64,000 bases of DNA from an uncultured Eggerthella sp. (GCA_958431815.1 CAUASB010000001.1:186001-250000), one strand, 5' to 3'; shown: positions 34,899-43,998, counted from the first letter of the stretch. Program-made: numbers and translations. Notes: a model not told the origin generated them from the letters alone.

Positions 34899-37013
34899 TT
34901 ACATCTGCATTGCGGTGAGGTAACCATCGCGAACGGCCTCAAGGAGACGCTTGAACTCAGGCGTACCGTAAGGATCGTTTGCAGCAACGCCTTCCCAGTC
35001 GGTGTGGGGAGATGCGTTACCGATGAGGTGCAGGTGCTCTGCGTCAACTACGCCCTTAACCTCGTCATAGAGGGAAGTGTTGTCAACGCATACGGTACCA
35101 GCAATGATGGTGTCAGCGGGAACGGTGAATTCCTTGCCCTCAGCATCTTCGCAGAGAACGCCTTCGTCGGTGTAAGCCTTAACCTTGGTAAGGGTAAGGA
35201 TCTTAACGCCAGCCTTCTTGAGCTTGCGCAGCTCGGGGTTCTTGTCGATGATGCCGATTTCAGCGCCAGCCTTCTTGGCGGACTCGATAACGGTAACCTC
35301 GCGGCCCTCGTACATGGAGGAAGCAACCTCGATGCCAGCGAAGCCGCCGCCGATAACAGCAAGACGCTTCTTAACCAGCAGGTGCGTACCGAGGCCCCAC
35401 TTCATAAGGCCAAGAGGTGCGCCCAGGATGCCCATGCCGAAGCAGGACAGGCCCCACATAGCACCCATGCCCGGGGTGTTCTTGCCCTCTACGAGCTCCT
35501 TCAGTGCGTGGGAGTCGATAACGTTCTTGCGGTTCTTGCCAGGAACGTCGGGGGAAGAGGTTTCAGGGCCAACAGCCAGGATTACCTCGTCAGCGCCGAA
35601 CTCCTTGATGTAGTTGGCGTCTGCCTTGGTGTTCAGGCGAACGTCGAGACCAAGACGCTTGATCTCGTTGTTGTACCAGTCAACCATCGGAGGAAGCTCT
35701 TCGTTCAGAGCCTGTGCGAGGTTCAGAAGGCCGCAAGCCTTCTTCTTCTGATCAACAACGGTAACGTTCTTGAAGCCGCGCATCTTGAGGTTGCGAGCAG
35801 CTTCCAGGCCGGAGGGGCCAGCACCAACGATGAGGATCTTCTTCTCGGCCTCTGCGCCGGATACCTTGTGATCCTGGGGCTGACCGTACTGAGAGAAGTA
35901 TACGTTGGGGTTAACGGAGCACTTGCAGGGCTTGCCGATGAAGATGTTGTCCAGGCAGCGAGAGCAAACGATGCAGGGACGAACTTCCTCGGAGCGGCCT
36001 TCGGCAACCTTGATGCCGATTTCGGGCTCTGCAATCCAGTGACGAGCCATACCAGCAGCGTCGCCAGAACCGTCGGCGAGGATCTTCTCGCAAACGTCGA
36101 GGTGGTTGATACGGGTGCCGGGGAAGCAAGGCAGAGAAGTGTACTTCTTTGCTTCCTTGGACAGGTAGATGAACTCACCTTCGGGAACGAGCTGGTTAGC
36201 AACGGGGCGAGGAGCCTCATGGAAGCCAGCCTGGATAGACCAAGCGTCGATGCCGTGAGCCTCTACAACCTCGATGACCTCCTTGAGGTCTTCAACGCGC
36301 TGACCGCCAGGCATAAGGTCGTCAGCGGAATAACGAACGAGGATCGGGTAATCTTCGCCGCACTGCTTGTGGATCTCGTCGATGATGTCGGTGAGGAGCT
36401 TGCAGCGGCCCTTGGTGTCTCCGCCGTACTCGTCGGTACGATGGTTGGAGTACTTGGAGATGAAGCGCATAACCATGTAGCCGATGCCTGCATGGATCTC
36501 GATGATGTCGATGCCAGCCTTCTGGCAGCGCTTAGCAGCTTCGCCGTACTGCTTGATTACGATCTGAAGCTCTTCCTTGGTGAATTCCTTTTCGGGCATG
36601 CCAACGAAAGGACCAGATGCAACGTCGATGGAAGGAGCGTAGGAGTGAAGTTCGTCTTCACCCGTTGCACGCCACTCGTAGCAGAGCTGCAGCTGAGCAG
36701 CGAGCTTTGCGCCGTGCTTGTGGCAAACCTCAGCGGTGCGGGTAAGGCCAGGGATGAAGCAGTCGTCCCAAACACCTACAGCGCCGGTGGTGGTGTGATA
36801 CTTGGGGTGGGTGTCGAAGACGTCGCAAACATAGCAGGAGCCGAGCTCGATCAGAGCGGCACCGCCCTTTGCGCGCTGCTCGTAGAAATCTACGAGGTCA
36901 TCGCCAACATGGTAGTTGTCGGTCTTTTCGATGGTCATCGGCAGCATGACGAAGCGGTTTCGCAGCTCCACATTGCCGATCTTAAACGGCTTGTTCAGTA
37001 GTTCGTACTTCAC
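34899..37013 (-). CDS. OYE/2,4-dienoyl-CoA-reductase-type FMN/Fe-S/FAD oxidoreductase
   Basis: A 704-aa three-part flavoenzyme. Residues 1-345 form the FMN TIM barrel (ELRNRFVMLPMTI, HAGIGYMVMRFISKYSNHR, DEYGGDTKGR). A 4Fe-4S site follows (CIVCSRCLDN...GKPCKC, about 350-370). Residues 395-700 are the FAD/NAD(P) module (LIVGAGPSGLEAARN and a second nucleotide loop AVIGGGFAGIEVASS). The family includes DCR (FadH), BaiCD, FldZ and trimethylamine dehydrogenase, mostly reducing activated C=C bonds. The barrel helix has YGYMVMRFIS-like text where DCR has a catalytic Tyr/His. GTG start at 37013 with AAAGGGG. Divergent from a TetR regulator; likely under its control. Confidence 0.92.
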   Translation of the reverse strand: MKYELLNKPFKIGNVELRNRFVMLPMTIEKTDNYHVGDDLVDFYEQRAKGGAALIELGSCYVCDVFDTHPKYHTTTGAVGVWDDCFIPGLTRTAEVCHKHGAKLAAQLQLCYEWRATGEDELHSYAPSIDVASGPFVGMPEKEFTKEELQIVIKQYGEAAKRCQKAGIDIIEIHAGIGYMVMRFISKYSNHRTDEYGGDTKGRCKLLTDIIDEIHKQCGEDYPILVRYSADDLMPGGQRVEDLKEVIEVVEAHGIDAWSIQAGFHEAPRPVANQLVPEGEFIYLSKEAKKYTSLPCFPGTRINHLDVCEKILADGSGDAAGMARHWIAEPEIGIKVAEGRSEEVRPCIVCSRCLDNIFIGKPCKCSVNPNVYFSQYGQPQDHKVSGAEAEKKILIVGAGPSGLEAARNLKMRGFKNVTVVDQKKKACGLLNLAQALNEELPPMVDWYNNEIKRLGLDVRLNTKADANYIKEFGADEVILAVGPETSSPDVPGKNRKNVIDSHALKELVEGKNTPGMGAMWGLSCFGMGILGAPLGLMKWGLGTHLLVKKRLAVIGGGFAGIEVASSMYEGREVTVIESAKKAGAEIGIIDKNPELRKLKKAGVKILTLTKVKAYTDEGVLCEDAEGKEFTVPADTIIAGTVCVDNTSLYDEVKGVVDAEHLHLIGNASPHTDWEGVAANDPYGTPEFKRLLEAVRDGYLTAMQM

Positions 37014-37227
37014 GTCGCAGCCCCTTTCGTAAGAACAAAAGATGTGAACTTTTTTTTCGAGAGCAGATTAGACATACCTGGCACAAATCGTTTCGAACAT
37101 GAAAACAGACGACCCCTCTTCGGAAGCCGTCTTACTTACATGCAACGATCTATACCAGTGATGACCAATCGTGAGCACTCCTTCGCGTTAGCATATTGTA
37201 AAACAGATATCGGGACGAAAAGGCGGC

Positions 37228-37353
37228 ATTATGCATAATTTGCGCGATGGGCATTCATTCACCGCGCATTAACCCGCTTTGCGATGCGATAGTTTTTCGA
37301 TTTACTACTCATTTTTATTGTTTTGACCCAAAATCCTACGAGAGCGCTAAACT
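37228..37353. promoter_or_regulatory. Divergent control region of the flavoenzyme and TetR genes
   Basis: The 370-bp gap 37014-37383 holds a perfect 12-bp palindrome ATTATGCATAAT (37228-37239), a plausible TetR-family site. It also has a plus-strand TTGACC (37323-37328) with TAAACT (37348-37353) 19 bp on, a possible tetR promoter. No ORF with a ribosome site is present. Confidence 0.45.
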
Positions 37354-37383
37354 AGCCACGTACGAAAGGGAAAGGACCACGAA

Positions 37384-38037
37384 ATGGGAACGCTCGACAC
37401 AAAACTGTTGATCGCCGATGCCTTGGTGCAACTCTGCGAAGAACAGCCTTTGAAGAAAGTTTCCATCAGCGACATCGTTGAGCGCACGGGCAAGAACCGC
37501 AAAACGTTCTACTACCATTTCGAGGACAAGAACGCGCTTATTATTTGGAAGTTCCGCTACGACCTAGGTATGGAACTGCAGAACCGTTTCCCCGAGAACA
37601 TTTTGGTTTACAAGAAGGACGAAGAGCCTTCGCTTTCGGCTTTCCCCTACTACATCACGCAGAAATCGGGCGTGCGCTCGCTTGACCATTCCAAGTTCTT
37701 CGATGCATTCGCCATCGTGCTAGAGCGCAACCGCACATTCTATATGCAGGCGTTTGCCGAAACCGGGCCCGCCGCATTGCGCACGTACCTGTACGATTTG
37801 TACCTGCCCGCCCTGCGCAACGACATCACCATCATCCTTGCAAACCGCTACTTGCCCGAGGAAAACATCGATTTCCTGAGCGAGTTCTACACGTGCGCGT
37901 TCCTTTCCTACTTCACGCACAAATGCGAACAACCCGGTACCAAGCACCTGATCAGCAACGCCGGCCCGTTCGCCAACATCATTCACAGCTCCATGGAGAG
38001 CGAGATCAAAGAAGCTCAACTTCGTAGGAATCTATGA
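37384..38037 (+). CDS. TetR/AcrR-family transcriptional regulator
   Basis: A 217-aa regulator. Residues 8-55 are the TetR helix-turn-helix (LLIADALVQLCEEQPLKKV, then VSISDIVERTGKNRKTFYYHFEDKNALI). The rest is a helical ligand domain resembling the DhaS/TetR_C_8 type. It is divergent from the flavoenzyme gene across a shared control region, so it probably senses that enzyme's substrate. Ribosome site AAAGGA. Confidence 0.92.
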   Translation: MGTLDTKLLIADALVQLCEEQPLKKVSISDIVERTGKNRKTFYYHFEDKNALIIWKFRYDLGMELQNRFPENILVYKKDEEPSLSAFPYYITQKSGVRSLDHSKFFDAFAIVLERNRTFYMQAFAETGPAALRTYLYDLYLPALRNDITIILANRYLPEENIDFLSEFYTCAFLSYFTHKCEQPGTKHLISNAGPFANIIHSSMESEIKEAQLRRNL

Positions 38038-38063
38038 GTGCTTCGTTCTTCCGAACGAAGCAC
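38038..38063 (+). terminator. Hairpin after the tetR gene
   Basis: GTGCTTCGTTC/GAACGAAGCAC stem with a TTCC loop immediately at the stop codon; lacks a T tract. Confidence 0.5.
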
Positions 38064-38242
38064 GTTGCCGACGCTGCGCGGCTGTGAGAGCTCCAATCTT
38101 CTCGTTCCAAGCGTTCGTCACGTGCATTCCGCACGCTTTCTCTCGCTTTCACGGAATCTTGAAGCCCTCACAGTCGCTCGCTGACTTACTACGCCAACCT
38201 AGCCGCTTTTCGAAGCGGACGCACTTCAAAGAAATCCTATGA

Positions 38243-38439
38243 CGCTATAGGCGGAAGGCGTGCGCGCAACACTCTGAGCGCGGCGCAAGCTTTGACGCCT
38301 TAAAGAAGCAGCCCCAGGTATTCGATCTAATGTTTAGGGAAGCAGCGAACCATGCGTCGAATCATTTCGCTGCTTCCCTAGCGCCAAAGCGCGCCGAAAT
38401 AAGCGAGGTGCGTTGCGCTCACGCCTTCCGCCTATAGCG
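38243..38439. repeat. 197-bp element with 28-bp terminal inverted repeats and inner hairpin
   Basis: The left arm 38243-38270 and right arm 38412-38439 match 27 of 28 positions as an inverted repeat (outer end CGCTATAGGCGGAAGGCG). An inner perfect 15-bp stem pairs 38335-38349 with 38366-38380. The arms extend with patchy pairing. It sits between converging genes, codes for nothing evident, and ends 4 bp before the acyl-CoA dehydrogenase stop. Confidence 0.8.
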
Positions 38440-38443
38440 CCCC

Positions 38444-39589
38444 TTACTCGTATTCTTTCATGATGAGCGGCGCAGAGATGTACACCATGATCTGGTCGGT
38501 ACCTTCGGCTATCTGGTTGCCGCGGCAATCTTGCCAGATAGTGCTGACGCGGGCGCTTTCGGTGTAGCCCAAACCGCCCAGTATCTGCATGGCATCACTT
38601 GCCACCTGCGTTGCGGTTTTAGGCACGTAGCGCTTCATCAATGCAACGGCCAGGCGCTTGTCGGGCTGGTCGTTTTCGATGGCCCACGCAGCTTGATACA
38701 GCATGGAGCGCATGGTGCGCAGAGACACTTCCATATCGGTAAGCATCTGCTCTACCTGCTGGAACTGTCCAATGGAAACGCCGAATGCCTTGCGCACACG
38801 GGCATTTGCCACCGCATCCTCCATAGCTGCCTGTGCCATGCCCAACGAAGCCGCACAGGTGAACACACGACCGAACTCCAGCAATTTGAACAAGCGGCGG
38901 AATCCGCCTTCATTGCCGCGCAGGCGATACTCGGGCTTCAATTCCACTTCGTCGAAGGAAACGGATGCGAACGGCACCATCGACTGGCCGATCTTGTTGA
39001 TGGGAACGGCGCGAATGCCCGGCAGGTTGTGGGGAATAAGCCAAAACGTCAGCGGCGGGTAATCGTCCGAGCCGGGGTTGTCCTTGTCAATGGCGGCAAC
39101 CAGAATGCTTGGCGAATACTCGCCGTTGTTCACGTACGTCTTTTTCCCGTTCAAGATAAGCCGACCATCGCGCGTTTCGACGGACGTGGTCATGCTCATG
39201 GTGTCAGAGCCGGCATTGGGCTCGGAAACGCCCAGGGAAAACATCAAGCGGCCAGTTTGGCGATAATCGTCAAGCACCTTGGTAAACACCGCTTCTTCGG
39301 CGAAATCGCCCATGATCTGCAGGTTGAACAGGTCGTTTTGGAATGGCAGGGCAGCTCCTGCACAACGGCACAGCTCTTCCAAGATCAGTGTCTGCGACAT
39401 GATGCCCATGCCACGCGGGCTTTGATCAGCAAAGGCGAAGTAACGATCGACAAAGCCCTTCACCACATCGTCGGGAAGGCCCTGGTCCTTGCGCCATTGG
39501 AAAACCCGTTCGGGGGTAAACACCGATTCACCGAATTCGCGAAACGTTGCGATGATGTTCTTCTGGCTGTCGGACAAGGCGAAGTCCAC
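38444..39589 (-). CDS. Acyl-CoA dehydrogenase, CaiA-like
   Basis: A 381-aa FAD flavoprotein of the acyl-CoA dehydrogenase family. It shows SLGVSEPNAGSDTMSM (FAD/substrate loop, about residue 125), FWLIPHNLPGIRAVPINKIG, RKAFGVSIGQFQQVEQML, QILGGLGYTESARVSTIWQD and AEGTDQIMVYISAP near the end, with the Glu of EGTDQI at the catalytic-base position. The overall pattern is close to CaiA (crotonobetainyl-CoA reductase), suggesting it may work as an enoyl-CoA reductase. GTG start at 39589 with GGAGGG. Nearby crotonase and CoA-transferase genes support a CoA-ester pathway. Confidence 0.93.
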   Translation of the reverse strand: MDFALSDSQKNIIATFREFGESVFTPERVFQWRKDQGLPDDVVKGFVDRYFAFADQSPRGMGIMSQTLILEELCRCAGAALPFQNDLFNLQIMGDFAEEAVFTKVLDDYRQTGRLMFSLGVSEPNAGSDTMSMTTSVETRDGRLILNGKKTYVNNGEYSPSILVAAIDKDNPGSDDYPPLTFWLIPHNLPGIRAVPINKIGQSMVPFASVSFDEVELKPEYRLRGNEGGFRRLFKLLEFGRVFTCAASLGMAQAAMEDAVANARVRKAFGVSIGQFQQVEQMLTDMEVSLRTMRSMLYQAAWAIENDQPDKRLAVALMKRYVPKTATQVASDAMQILGGLGYTESARVSTIWQDCRGNQIAEGTDQIMVYISAPLIMKEYE

Positions 39590-39763
39590 GGCGCACCCTC
39601 CTATGCGTTTTCAAGTCTCTTCGAAGAGGATACGGCACCAAAGCGCAGCAACCTATTCCCAAGTTTTCAGAAATGTACCCATAAATGCGTACTTTGAGTA
39701 TAAGATTGCCGGCCGAATGGCCGCACAGCATTCCTTTTGCCCAACAGATGCCCGTTTTTATCG

Positions 39764-39797
39764 AAAAAAGGAAGAACCCCCGAAGGGGCTCTTCCTT
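39764..39797 (-). terminator. Intrinsic terminator after the crotonase gene
   Basis: Minus-strand AAGGAAGAGCCCC-TTCG-GGGGTTCTTCCTT (one G-T pair) followed by six T residues. Confidence 0.92.
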
Positions 39798-39818
39798 GTG
39801 CAAATATTCAAAGAAAAG

Positions 39819-40607
39819 TTAGCGGCCCCTCCATACGGGCTCACGCTTTTCGGCAAATGCCGTGGCGCCTTCTATCTTGTCTTCGCTGTTCTGCGTTATC
39901 GCTTCGTACTTTTCCAGAATCTCCCAACCCCTCGAAGGGTAGATGATGCTTTCGCCCATGGTTTCGTAGGCGGTGCGCTTCGTGTACTCAATGGAAAGCG
40001 GCGCGCCCTTGCAGATAAGCTTCGCCAGTTCAATGGCGGTATCAAGAACCTTTTCAGGCCCAACAACGCGGTTTACCAAGAAGCAATCAAGCGCCTTTTG
40101 AGCAGAAAACGGCTCGCAGGTGAGCATCAGCTCCATTGCAGCTTTCTGCGGCACCATCTGCATAATGCGCATCAGCAAACCGCCACCGGCAGCGGTAAGC
40201 CCGCGACGTGGCTCGGGAAGCGAAAACGTGGATTCAGTCGAGCACACCGCCAAATCGCACGCCATAACCACTTCCATGCCGCCGCCCAAAACACGCCCCT
40301 GGCATGCCGCAATAAGCGGCTTGGAGATGTAGCGTTTCGTCATGCCGCAGAAGCCGGTCTTCTCATACCCTTCAGGCGCATGGTAGGTTCCTGCAGCAAT
40401 TTCCTTCAAATCGCTGCCAGCACAGAAGCAATCGCCTACGTTGGTCATGATGCAGCACCGAAGCGAATCGGTTTCCTCCAAGTGGTCGAAAGCACAGCAC
40501 AGCTCCTGCCACATTTCGCTGTTCATGGCATTTTTCGCTTCGGGCCTGTTCAGCGTGATGATGTAGATGCCATCACGCTCTTCGGTTTTGATGGTGTTGT
40601 ACGGCAT
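39819..40607 (-). CDS. Enoyl-CoA hydratase/isomerase, CaiD-like
   Basis: A 262-aa crotonase. The first oxyanion-hole segment is CFCAGSDLKEIAAG (about residue 62) and the second GRVLGGGMEVVMACDLAVC (about 110), followed by FSLPEPRRGLTAAGGGLL, where the second Glu (PEPRRG) is in the usual catalytic place. The C-terminus EDKIEGATAFAEKREPVWRGR resembles carnitinyl-CoA dehydratase CaiD. It would hydrate or dehydrate a CoA ester. Start MPYNTIK behind AGGAGGGG. Own terminator, so separate from the dehydrogenase. Confidence 0.93.
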   Translation of the reverse strand: MPYNTIKTEERDGIYIITLNRPEAKNAMNSEMWQELCCAFDHLEETDSLRCCIMTNVGDCFCAGSDLKEIAAGTYHAPEGYEKTGFCGMTKRYISKPLIAACQGRVLGGGMEVVMACDLAVCSTESTFSLPEPRRGLTAAGGGLLMRIMQMVPQKAAMELMLTCEPFSAQKALDCFLVNRVVGPEKVLDTAIELAKLICKGAPLSIEYTKRTAYETMGESIIYPSRGWEILEKYEAITQNSEDKIEGATAFAEKREPVWRGR

Positions 40608-40673
40608 AGCCCCTCCTAGGCTCGCACGAATGAATAATCCCCTAATGCAAGATTACCGCATTCACCTGCCCAA

Positions 40674-40728
40674 AAAGCTGAAAGCATCGCACCAAATGAA
40701 TGCGAACCCATGCAGCACGCGCATGGTT
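40674..40728. repeat. Direct repeat left of the CapA-like gene
   Basis: A 55-bp unit beginning AAAGCTGAAAGCATCGCACC matches 42237-42292 at about 49 positions. It retains the inner ACCCATGC/GCATGG stem but lacks the outer right arm present in the other copy. Confidence 0.75.
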
Positions 40729-40787
40729 CAAGTTTTAGATTTTTCCATAAACGAAATGAAGCATCACAAGCCATCGCCATGGTAAAT

Positions 40788-42110
40788 CTACCCACAAAAA
40801 GAAATTGAGCCGTTGCTCTCCATGTATGAAAATGTAGTGCCATAGCGCTCGCTTGCTTTCGTCAAATAATCGACAAACCTCCGTCCCTCTTCGGGTGTAG
40901 AGACAACAGGAAGGCCACGTTCGAGGTTGTTTTCCCTATGCATATCTAAATCTATTGGAACGATGGAATACCTTGCTTTTTCTCTTTCCGTGTCGAGCAC
41001 GACAAGGTAGTTCGTTGAAAAACGACGCTCGGAATAGAATCCATTCCAAGTGCCATCGGGCTTTTTTGCGCGATTCGAGTGCAAATCCGAGGGATGAGCA
41101 TCAGGGCCCAAGTGGTACGTTTCGTACATTTCAGGTGAAATCATTGATTCACCTGCTTCAAATTCCATGAGCAGGCTGCCCAAATTATAAAAAATGGGGC
41201 ATCCTTTATACACTTCAACCCCACGCGGGAAATGAGCGCCCTGACCAATAAAGCAAGTTGCGCCAGCTTCAATGGTTTTACGCGCAAATTCTTCGACAAA
41301 ATGAGGAGCATAGGTTGCATACCAATTCTCATTCTCGCCTTCATGGGTGTGAAGTGTGGCAATTACCACGTCGGAACGACATGCCGCATCCCAAATGCTC
41401 TCAAGTATCGCTTCCTGGTCCCCTTCATTCACGTAATCGCGCACATGGGCACACTTCCCTCGCTCTATCTGCAAATTGCCGTTCATTGGAGAACCAAATT
41501 TGAAAGCGTTTTCTGTTGGAGGATCCCATGTCTCGATCTTGCTAACTTCCTCTAGGCTCTTATCGGTGCCCAACATCGCATCGATTTCGCGCAGCTGTTC
41601 AAACTGCTCATCAGGCAAGACATACGACCGGCCCCAACGTAATGGGCACAAACCGGGACGCGCTACGACATCAGCATTCGCATTGCTTGCCAAAGCACGC
41701 TCCGCCCAAGTCGATGAGCATGCCACCACCGCCACACGACCTTGAGCCGTATCCAGAAAACGAGCCTTACGCGCCTCCATTAAATTTCGCCCAACACCGC
41801 AGGGAATGATCCCTCTTGCCTCCGCCGCCTCAATAGTGTCCAAACATCCTTGAGGGCCATAATCGGTAGTATGGTTATTTGCGAAGGAGACCAAGTTGAT
41901 ATTAAGGTCGACCAACTCATCAAGCGTTTCCGGTCTGACTGACGTCAAATACATACACAGCCCTGGCGGTGTTTCACGCTTTGGCGTGCTGAATTCAGCA
42001 TTCGCAAATACAGCGTCTGCAGCAAGCAGTAAATCAACGATTCGCCTATCGAGACGTTCCTTTAAATTTCTGCTCGAAAACAACAGATCACCGCAAAGAA
42101 CAGTCCTCAT
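40788..42110 (-). CDS. CapA/PgsA-like metallophosphatase-fold protein
   Basis: A 440-aa protein of the CapA family (capsule/poly-gamma-glutamate synthesis accessory, calcineurin-like fold). Landmarks: VLCGDLLFSS (start), ADAVFANAEFSTP, LVSFANNHTTDYGPQG (about residue 85), DVVIATLHTHEGENEN (about 250) and CFIGQGAHFPRGVEVYKGCPIFYNLGS (split, about 290-315). No signal peptide is seen, so it looks cytosolic, unlike capsule-linked members. Start MRTVLCG at 42110 with GGGGAG. Base composition is lower in GC than its neighbours and the gene lies between two copies of a repeat, suggesting acquisition. Function unresolved. Confidence 0.85.
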   Translation of the reverse strand: MRTVLCGDLLFSSRNLKERLDRRIVDLLLAADAVFANAEFSTPKRETPPGLCMYLTSVRPETLDELVDLNINLVSFANNHTTDYGPQGCLDTIEAAEARGIIPCGVGRNLMEARKARFLDTAQGRVAVVACSSTWAERALASNANADVVARPGLCPLRWGRSYVLPDEQFEQLREIDAMLGTDKSLEEVSKIETWDPPTENAFKFGSPMNGNLQIERGKCAHVRDYVNEGDQEAILESIWDAACRSDVVIATLHTHEGENENWYATYAPHFVEEFARKTIEAGATCFIGQGAHFPRGVEVYKGCPIFYNLGSLLMEFEAGESMISPEMYETYHLGPDAHPSDLHSNRAKKPDGTWNGFYSERRFSTNYLVVLDTEREKARYSIVPIDLDMHRENNLERGLPVVSTPEEGRRFVDYLTKASERYGTTFSYMESNGSISFCG

Positions 42111-42236
42111 CGTTCTCCCCTTCCCTTGTCCCCGCAAAGCAATTACCTGCTTCTACTTCATTGTACGAAGCCTAACAAGCTCGTCTCTTATTGAACTTGC
42201 AGACAAAAACCGCCCTTCAAAAAAGTTCTTTATAAG
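42111..42236. other. AT-richer spacer upstream of the CapA-like gene
   Basis: No ribosome-site-bearing ORF; probably the CapA-like gene's promoter region, bordered on the right by the repeat at 42237. Confidence 0.35.
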
Positions 42237-42301
42237 AAAGCTGAAAGCATCGCACCAGATAAATGAGAACCCATGCAATACGCACATGGGTTGTGCGATG
42301 C
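42237..42301. repeat. Direct repeat right of the CapA-like gene, full hairpin
   Basis: The same unit as at 40674, here with complete nested stems: GCATCGCAC (42247-42255) with GTGCGATGC (42293-42301), and inside it AACCCATG (42268-42275) with CATGGGTT (42285-42292). Confidence 0.8.
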
Positions 42302-42428
42302 GTCAATACCATGCGCATTCCCAGGCGTATCGCAAATACTCGGTTCCGCGCCCCTGGCCAAATGGCAAGGCATCAAGGCTCCCCTACCCGATACAATGGG
42401 TGTGTTGCCCGAGGAAAGAGGTGCTTTG

Positions 42429-43043
42429 ATGAACATAATCGCTATTAACGGAAGCCATCGCGCCGGTCAGAACACGGCCTACCTTTTGAATCTTGCCCTT
42501 GAAGAGGCTAAGGCGAAAGGAGCGAAAACCGAGCTGATCGAGCTTTCGGAACTCGATATCGAGTATTGCAACGGCTGCAACCGCTGTTTAGGAAAGCCAG
42601 CCTGCGCAATATCCGACGACATGGACGAGTTGAAGGAAAAGATGCTCGAAGCCGACGGCATCATCTTGGGGTCGCCCGACTACTTCGGCAATGTTACTGC
42701 CCGCACCAAATGCTTCATCGACCGCACGCGCCCACTTCACATGGTGGAAAATCAGCTGAAAGGCAAGGTGGGAGGCTTCCTTACCATGGCAGGTTTAGAT
42801 AACTGCGGTGCAGAAGCCACCAATCGGGTCTTGGAAAACTTCTTCACCACCCACGAAATGTTGGTTGTGCACCCGCGCCCCACAGGGCCGGTAATCGGCT
42901 CGGGTATTACTGGGTCGCTTATGGCGGGAATGAAAGACGGCAAACCACGCTGGCGCCGCAGCGTTGAAGAAGACCCCATCGCTGTGCCCATGGCAAAGCA
43001 GCTCGGGCGCGACATGACAGATTTGATTGAGCGGTTGAAGTAA
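42429..43043 (+). CDS. Flavodoxin-fold NAD(P)H-dependent FMN reductase with Cys cluster (Isf-like)
   Basis: A 204-aa protein of the NADPH-dependent FMN reductase/iron-sulfur flavoprotein family. The FMN phosphate loop is INGSHRAGQNTAYLL (residues 5-19). A Cys motif, EYCNGCNRCLGKPAC (about 47-61; spacing C-2-C-2-C-5-C), is the compact motif that binds 4Fe-4S in Isf. LGSPDYFGNVTARTKCFIDR follows in the flavin site. Start MNIIAING at 42429 rather than the longer frame, which crosses the repeat. A role as an electron donor for neighbouring reductases is possible but unproven. Confidence 0.9.
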   Translation: MNIIAINGSHRAGQNTAYLLNLALEEAKAKGAKTELIELSELDIEYCNGCNRCLGKPACAISDDMDELKEKMLEADGIILGSPDYFGNVTARTKCFIDRTRPLHMVENQLKGKVGGFLTMAGLDNCGAEATNRVLENFFTTHEMLVVHPRPTGPVIGSGITGSLMAGMKDGKPRWRRSVEEDPIAVPMAKQLGRDMTDLIERLK

Positions 43044-43114
43044 TCCATTTGCTTCAGCCTTTGGACGAGCATGTCCATCCCGCCCAAAGAGCCTTTTGCA
43101 TAAAGTGTCATACA

Positions 43115-43145
43115 GCCCCGATAGCTGTCCTCCAGCTATCGGGGC
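43115..43145 (+). terminator. Hairpin after the flavodoxin-fold gene
   Basis: GCCCCGATAGCTG pairs with CAGCTATCGGGGC around a TCCTC loop; no T tract follows directly, but a second hairpin at 43149 ends in T-rich sequence. Confidence 0.6.
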
Positions 43146-43148
43146 CAC

Positions 43149-43178
43149 AAAAAAAAGAAAGCCGCACATGCGGCTTTC
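43149..43178 (-). terminator. Intrinsic terminator after the alpha/beta hydrolase
   Basis: GAAAGCCGCA/TGCGGCTTTC stem (43157-43166, 43169-43178) and an eight-residue A run giving T residues on the minus strand. Confidence 0.92.
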
Positions 43179-43190
43179 TTCATATTCGAG

Positions 43191-43874
43191 TTAAAACTCT
43201 TTCAGGAACTTGTCCACTGCCTCATTGAACGCATCCGGATTGTCATACGCGATGAAGTGGTCGCCCTGCACAAACACCAATTCGGCATTGGGCAAGCTGC
43301 GATAGATAAGCTGAGTATGGGCGCCTTCGATCAAATCTTCCGTGCCCACAATAACCAGCGTGGGAGCCTCCACCTTGGAAAGCTCCTTCGGATCGATGGA
43401 AGGCTGTTCGGCCATCAGACGCAGGTTCTCGTAGCGCTGCATATCTTCAGGGCTTTCGTCCTTGCGCTGCTCGGCTTCCTTCGCCTTGACCTTGATCCTG
43501 GTTCGAACCGGCTCGATAACGCCTTCGGGGTCGAGGTTCGCGCCGTTCAGGATAAGCTTGTTCACGCGTTCAGGGCACTTCAAAGCAAAGATCAGCGCCG
43601 TGATGCCGCCATCGGAAAAGCCCAGGATATTGGCACGGAAAATGCCATGCTCATCCATGAAGTCTTCCAAGTCCTTGGCAAACTGCTCGAACGTGAACGG
43701 AGCGGTTCCGCGGGGTGATTCGCCCTGGCCGCGCGTGTCGATGGCAATAACGCGGTACTCCTTGGAAAAATAATCGAGCTGATGCCTGAAGCAGCTGCTA
43801 TCCTCGCCGTTGCCATGCAACAGAATCAACGGATAGCCTTCACCCTGTTCGCGGTAATTAAGCTTGATATCCAT
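43191..43874 (-). CDS. Alpha/beta hydrolase
   Basis: A 227-aa hydrolase fold. The oxyanion loop is ILLHGNGEDSSCF, the nucleophile elbow NILGFSDGGITAL (Ser about residue 93), the acid Asp in IVGTEDLIEGAHT (about 180) and the His in VFVQGDHFIAYDNP (about 205). Members include esterases, lactonases and C-C hydrolases. Start MDIKLNYRE at 43874, the frame upstream lacks a ribosome site. It lies amid CoA-ester and efflux genes; substrate unknown. Confidence 0.9.
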   Translation of the reverse strand: MDIKLNYREQGEGYPLILLHGNGEDSSCFRHQLDYFSKEYRVIAIDTRGQGESPRGTAPFTFEQFAKDLEDFMDEHGIFRANILGFSDGGITALIFALKCPERVNKLILNGANLDPEGVIEPVRTRIKVKAKEAEQRKDESPEDMQRYENLRLMAEQPSIDPKELSKVEAPTLVIVGTEDLIEGAHTQLIYRSLPNAELVFVQGDHFIAYDNPDAFNEAVDKFLKEF

Positions 43875-43998
43875 AAACCCACTCCTTATGAAAATCTCGT
43901 AAACGGGCACGCGCGCAGCGCCAAGCCTCGAAGAGTAATCCCCTTTTTGAACATAATAACGGGTTAGCAAGCGAAAACGGCGAACAGATGGCAAAGGG

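Noticed and set aside
35004..37001. 665-codon plus-strand frame
   Set aside because: Antisense to the flavin/Fe-S oxidoreductase, whose domains are unmistakable.
41896..42429. Frames crossing the repeat at 42237
   Set aside because: They translate the hairpin repeat (the same peptide-like text appears at 40674), so they reflect repeated DNA, not a protein family.
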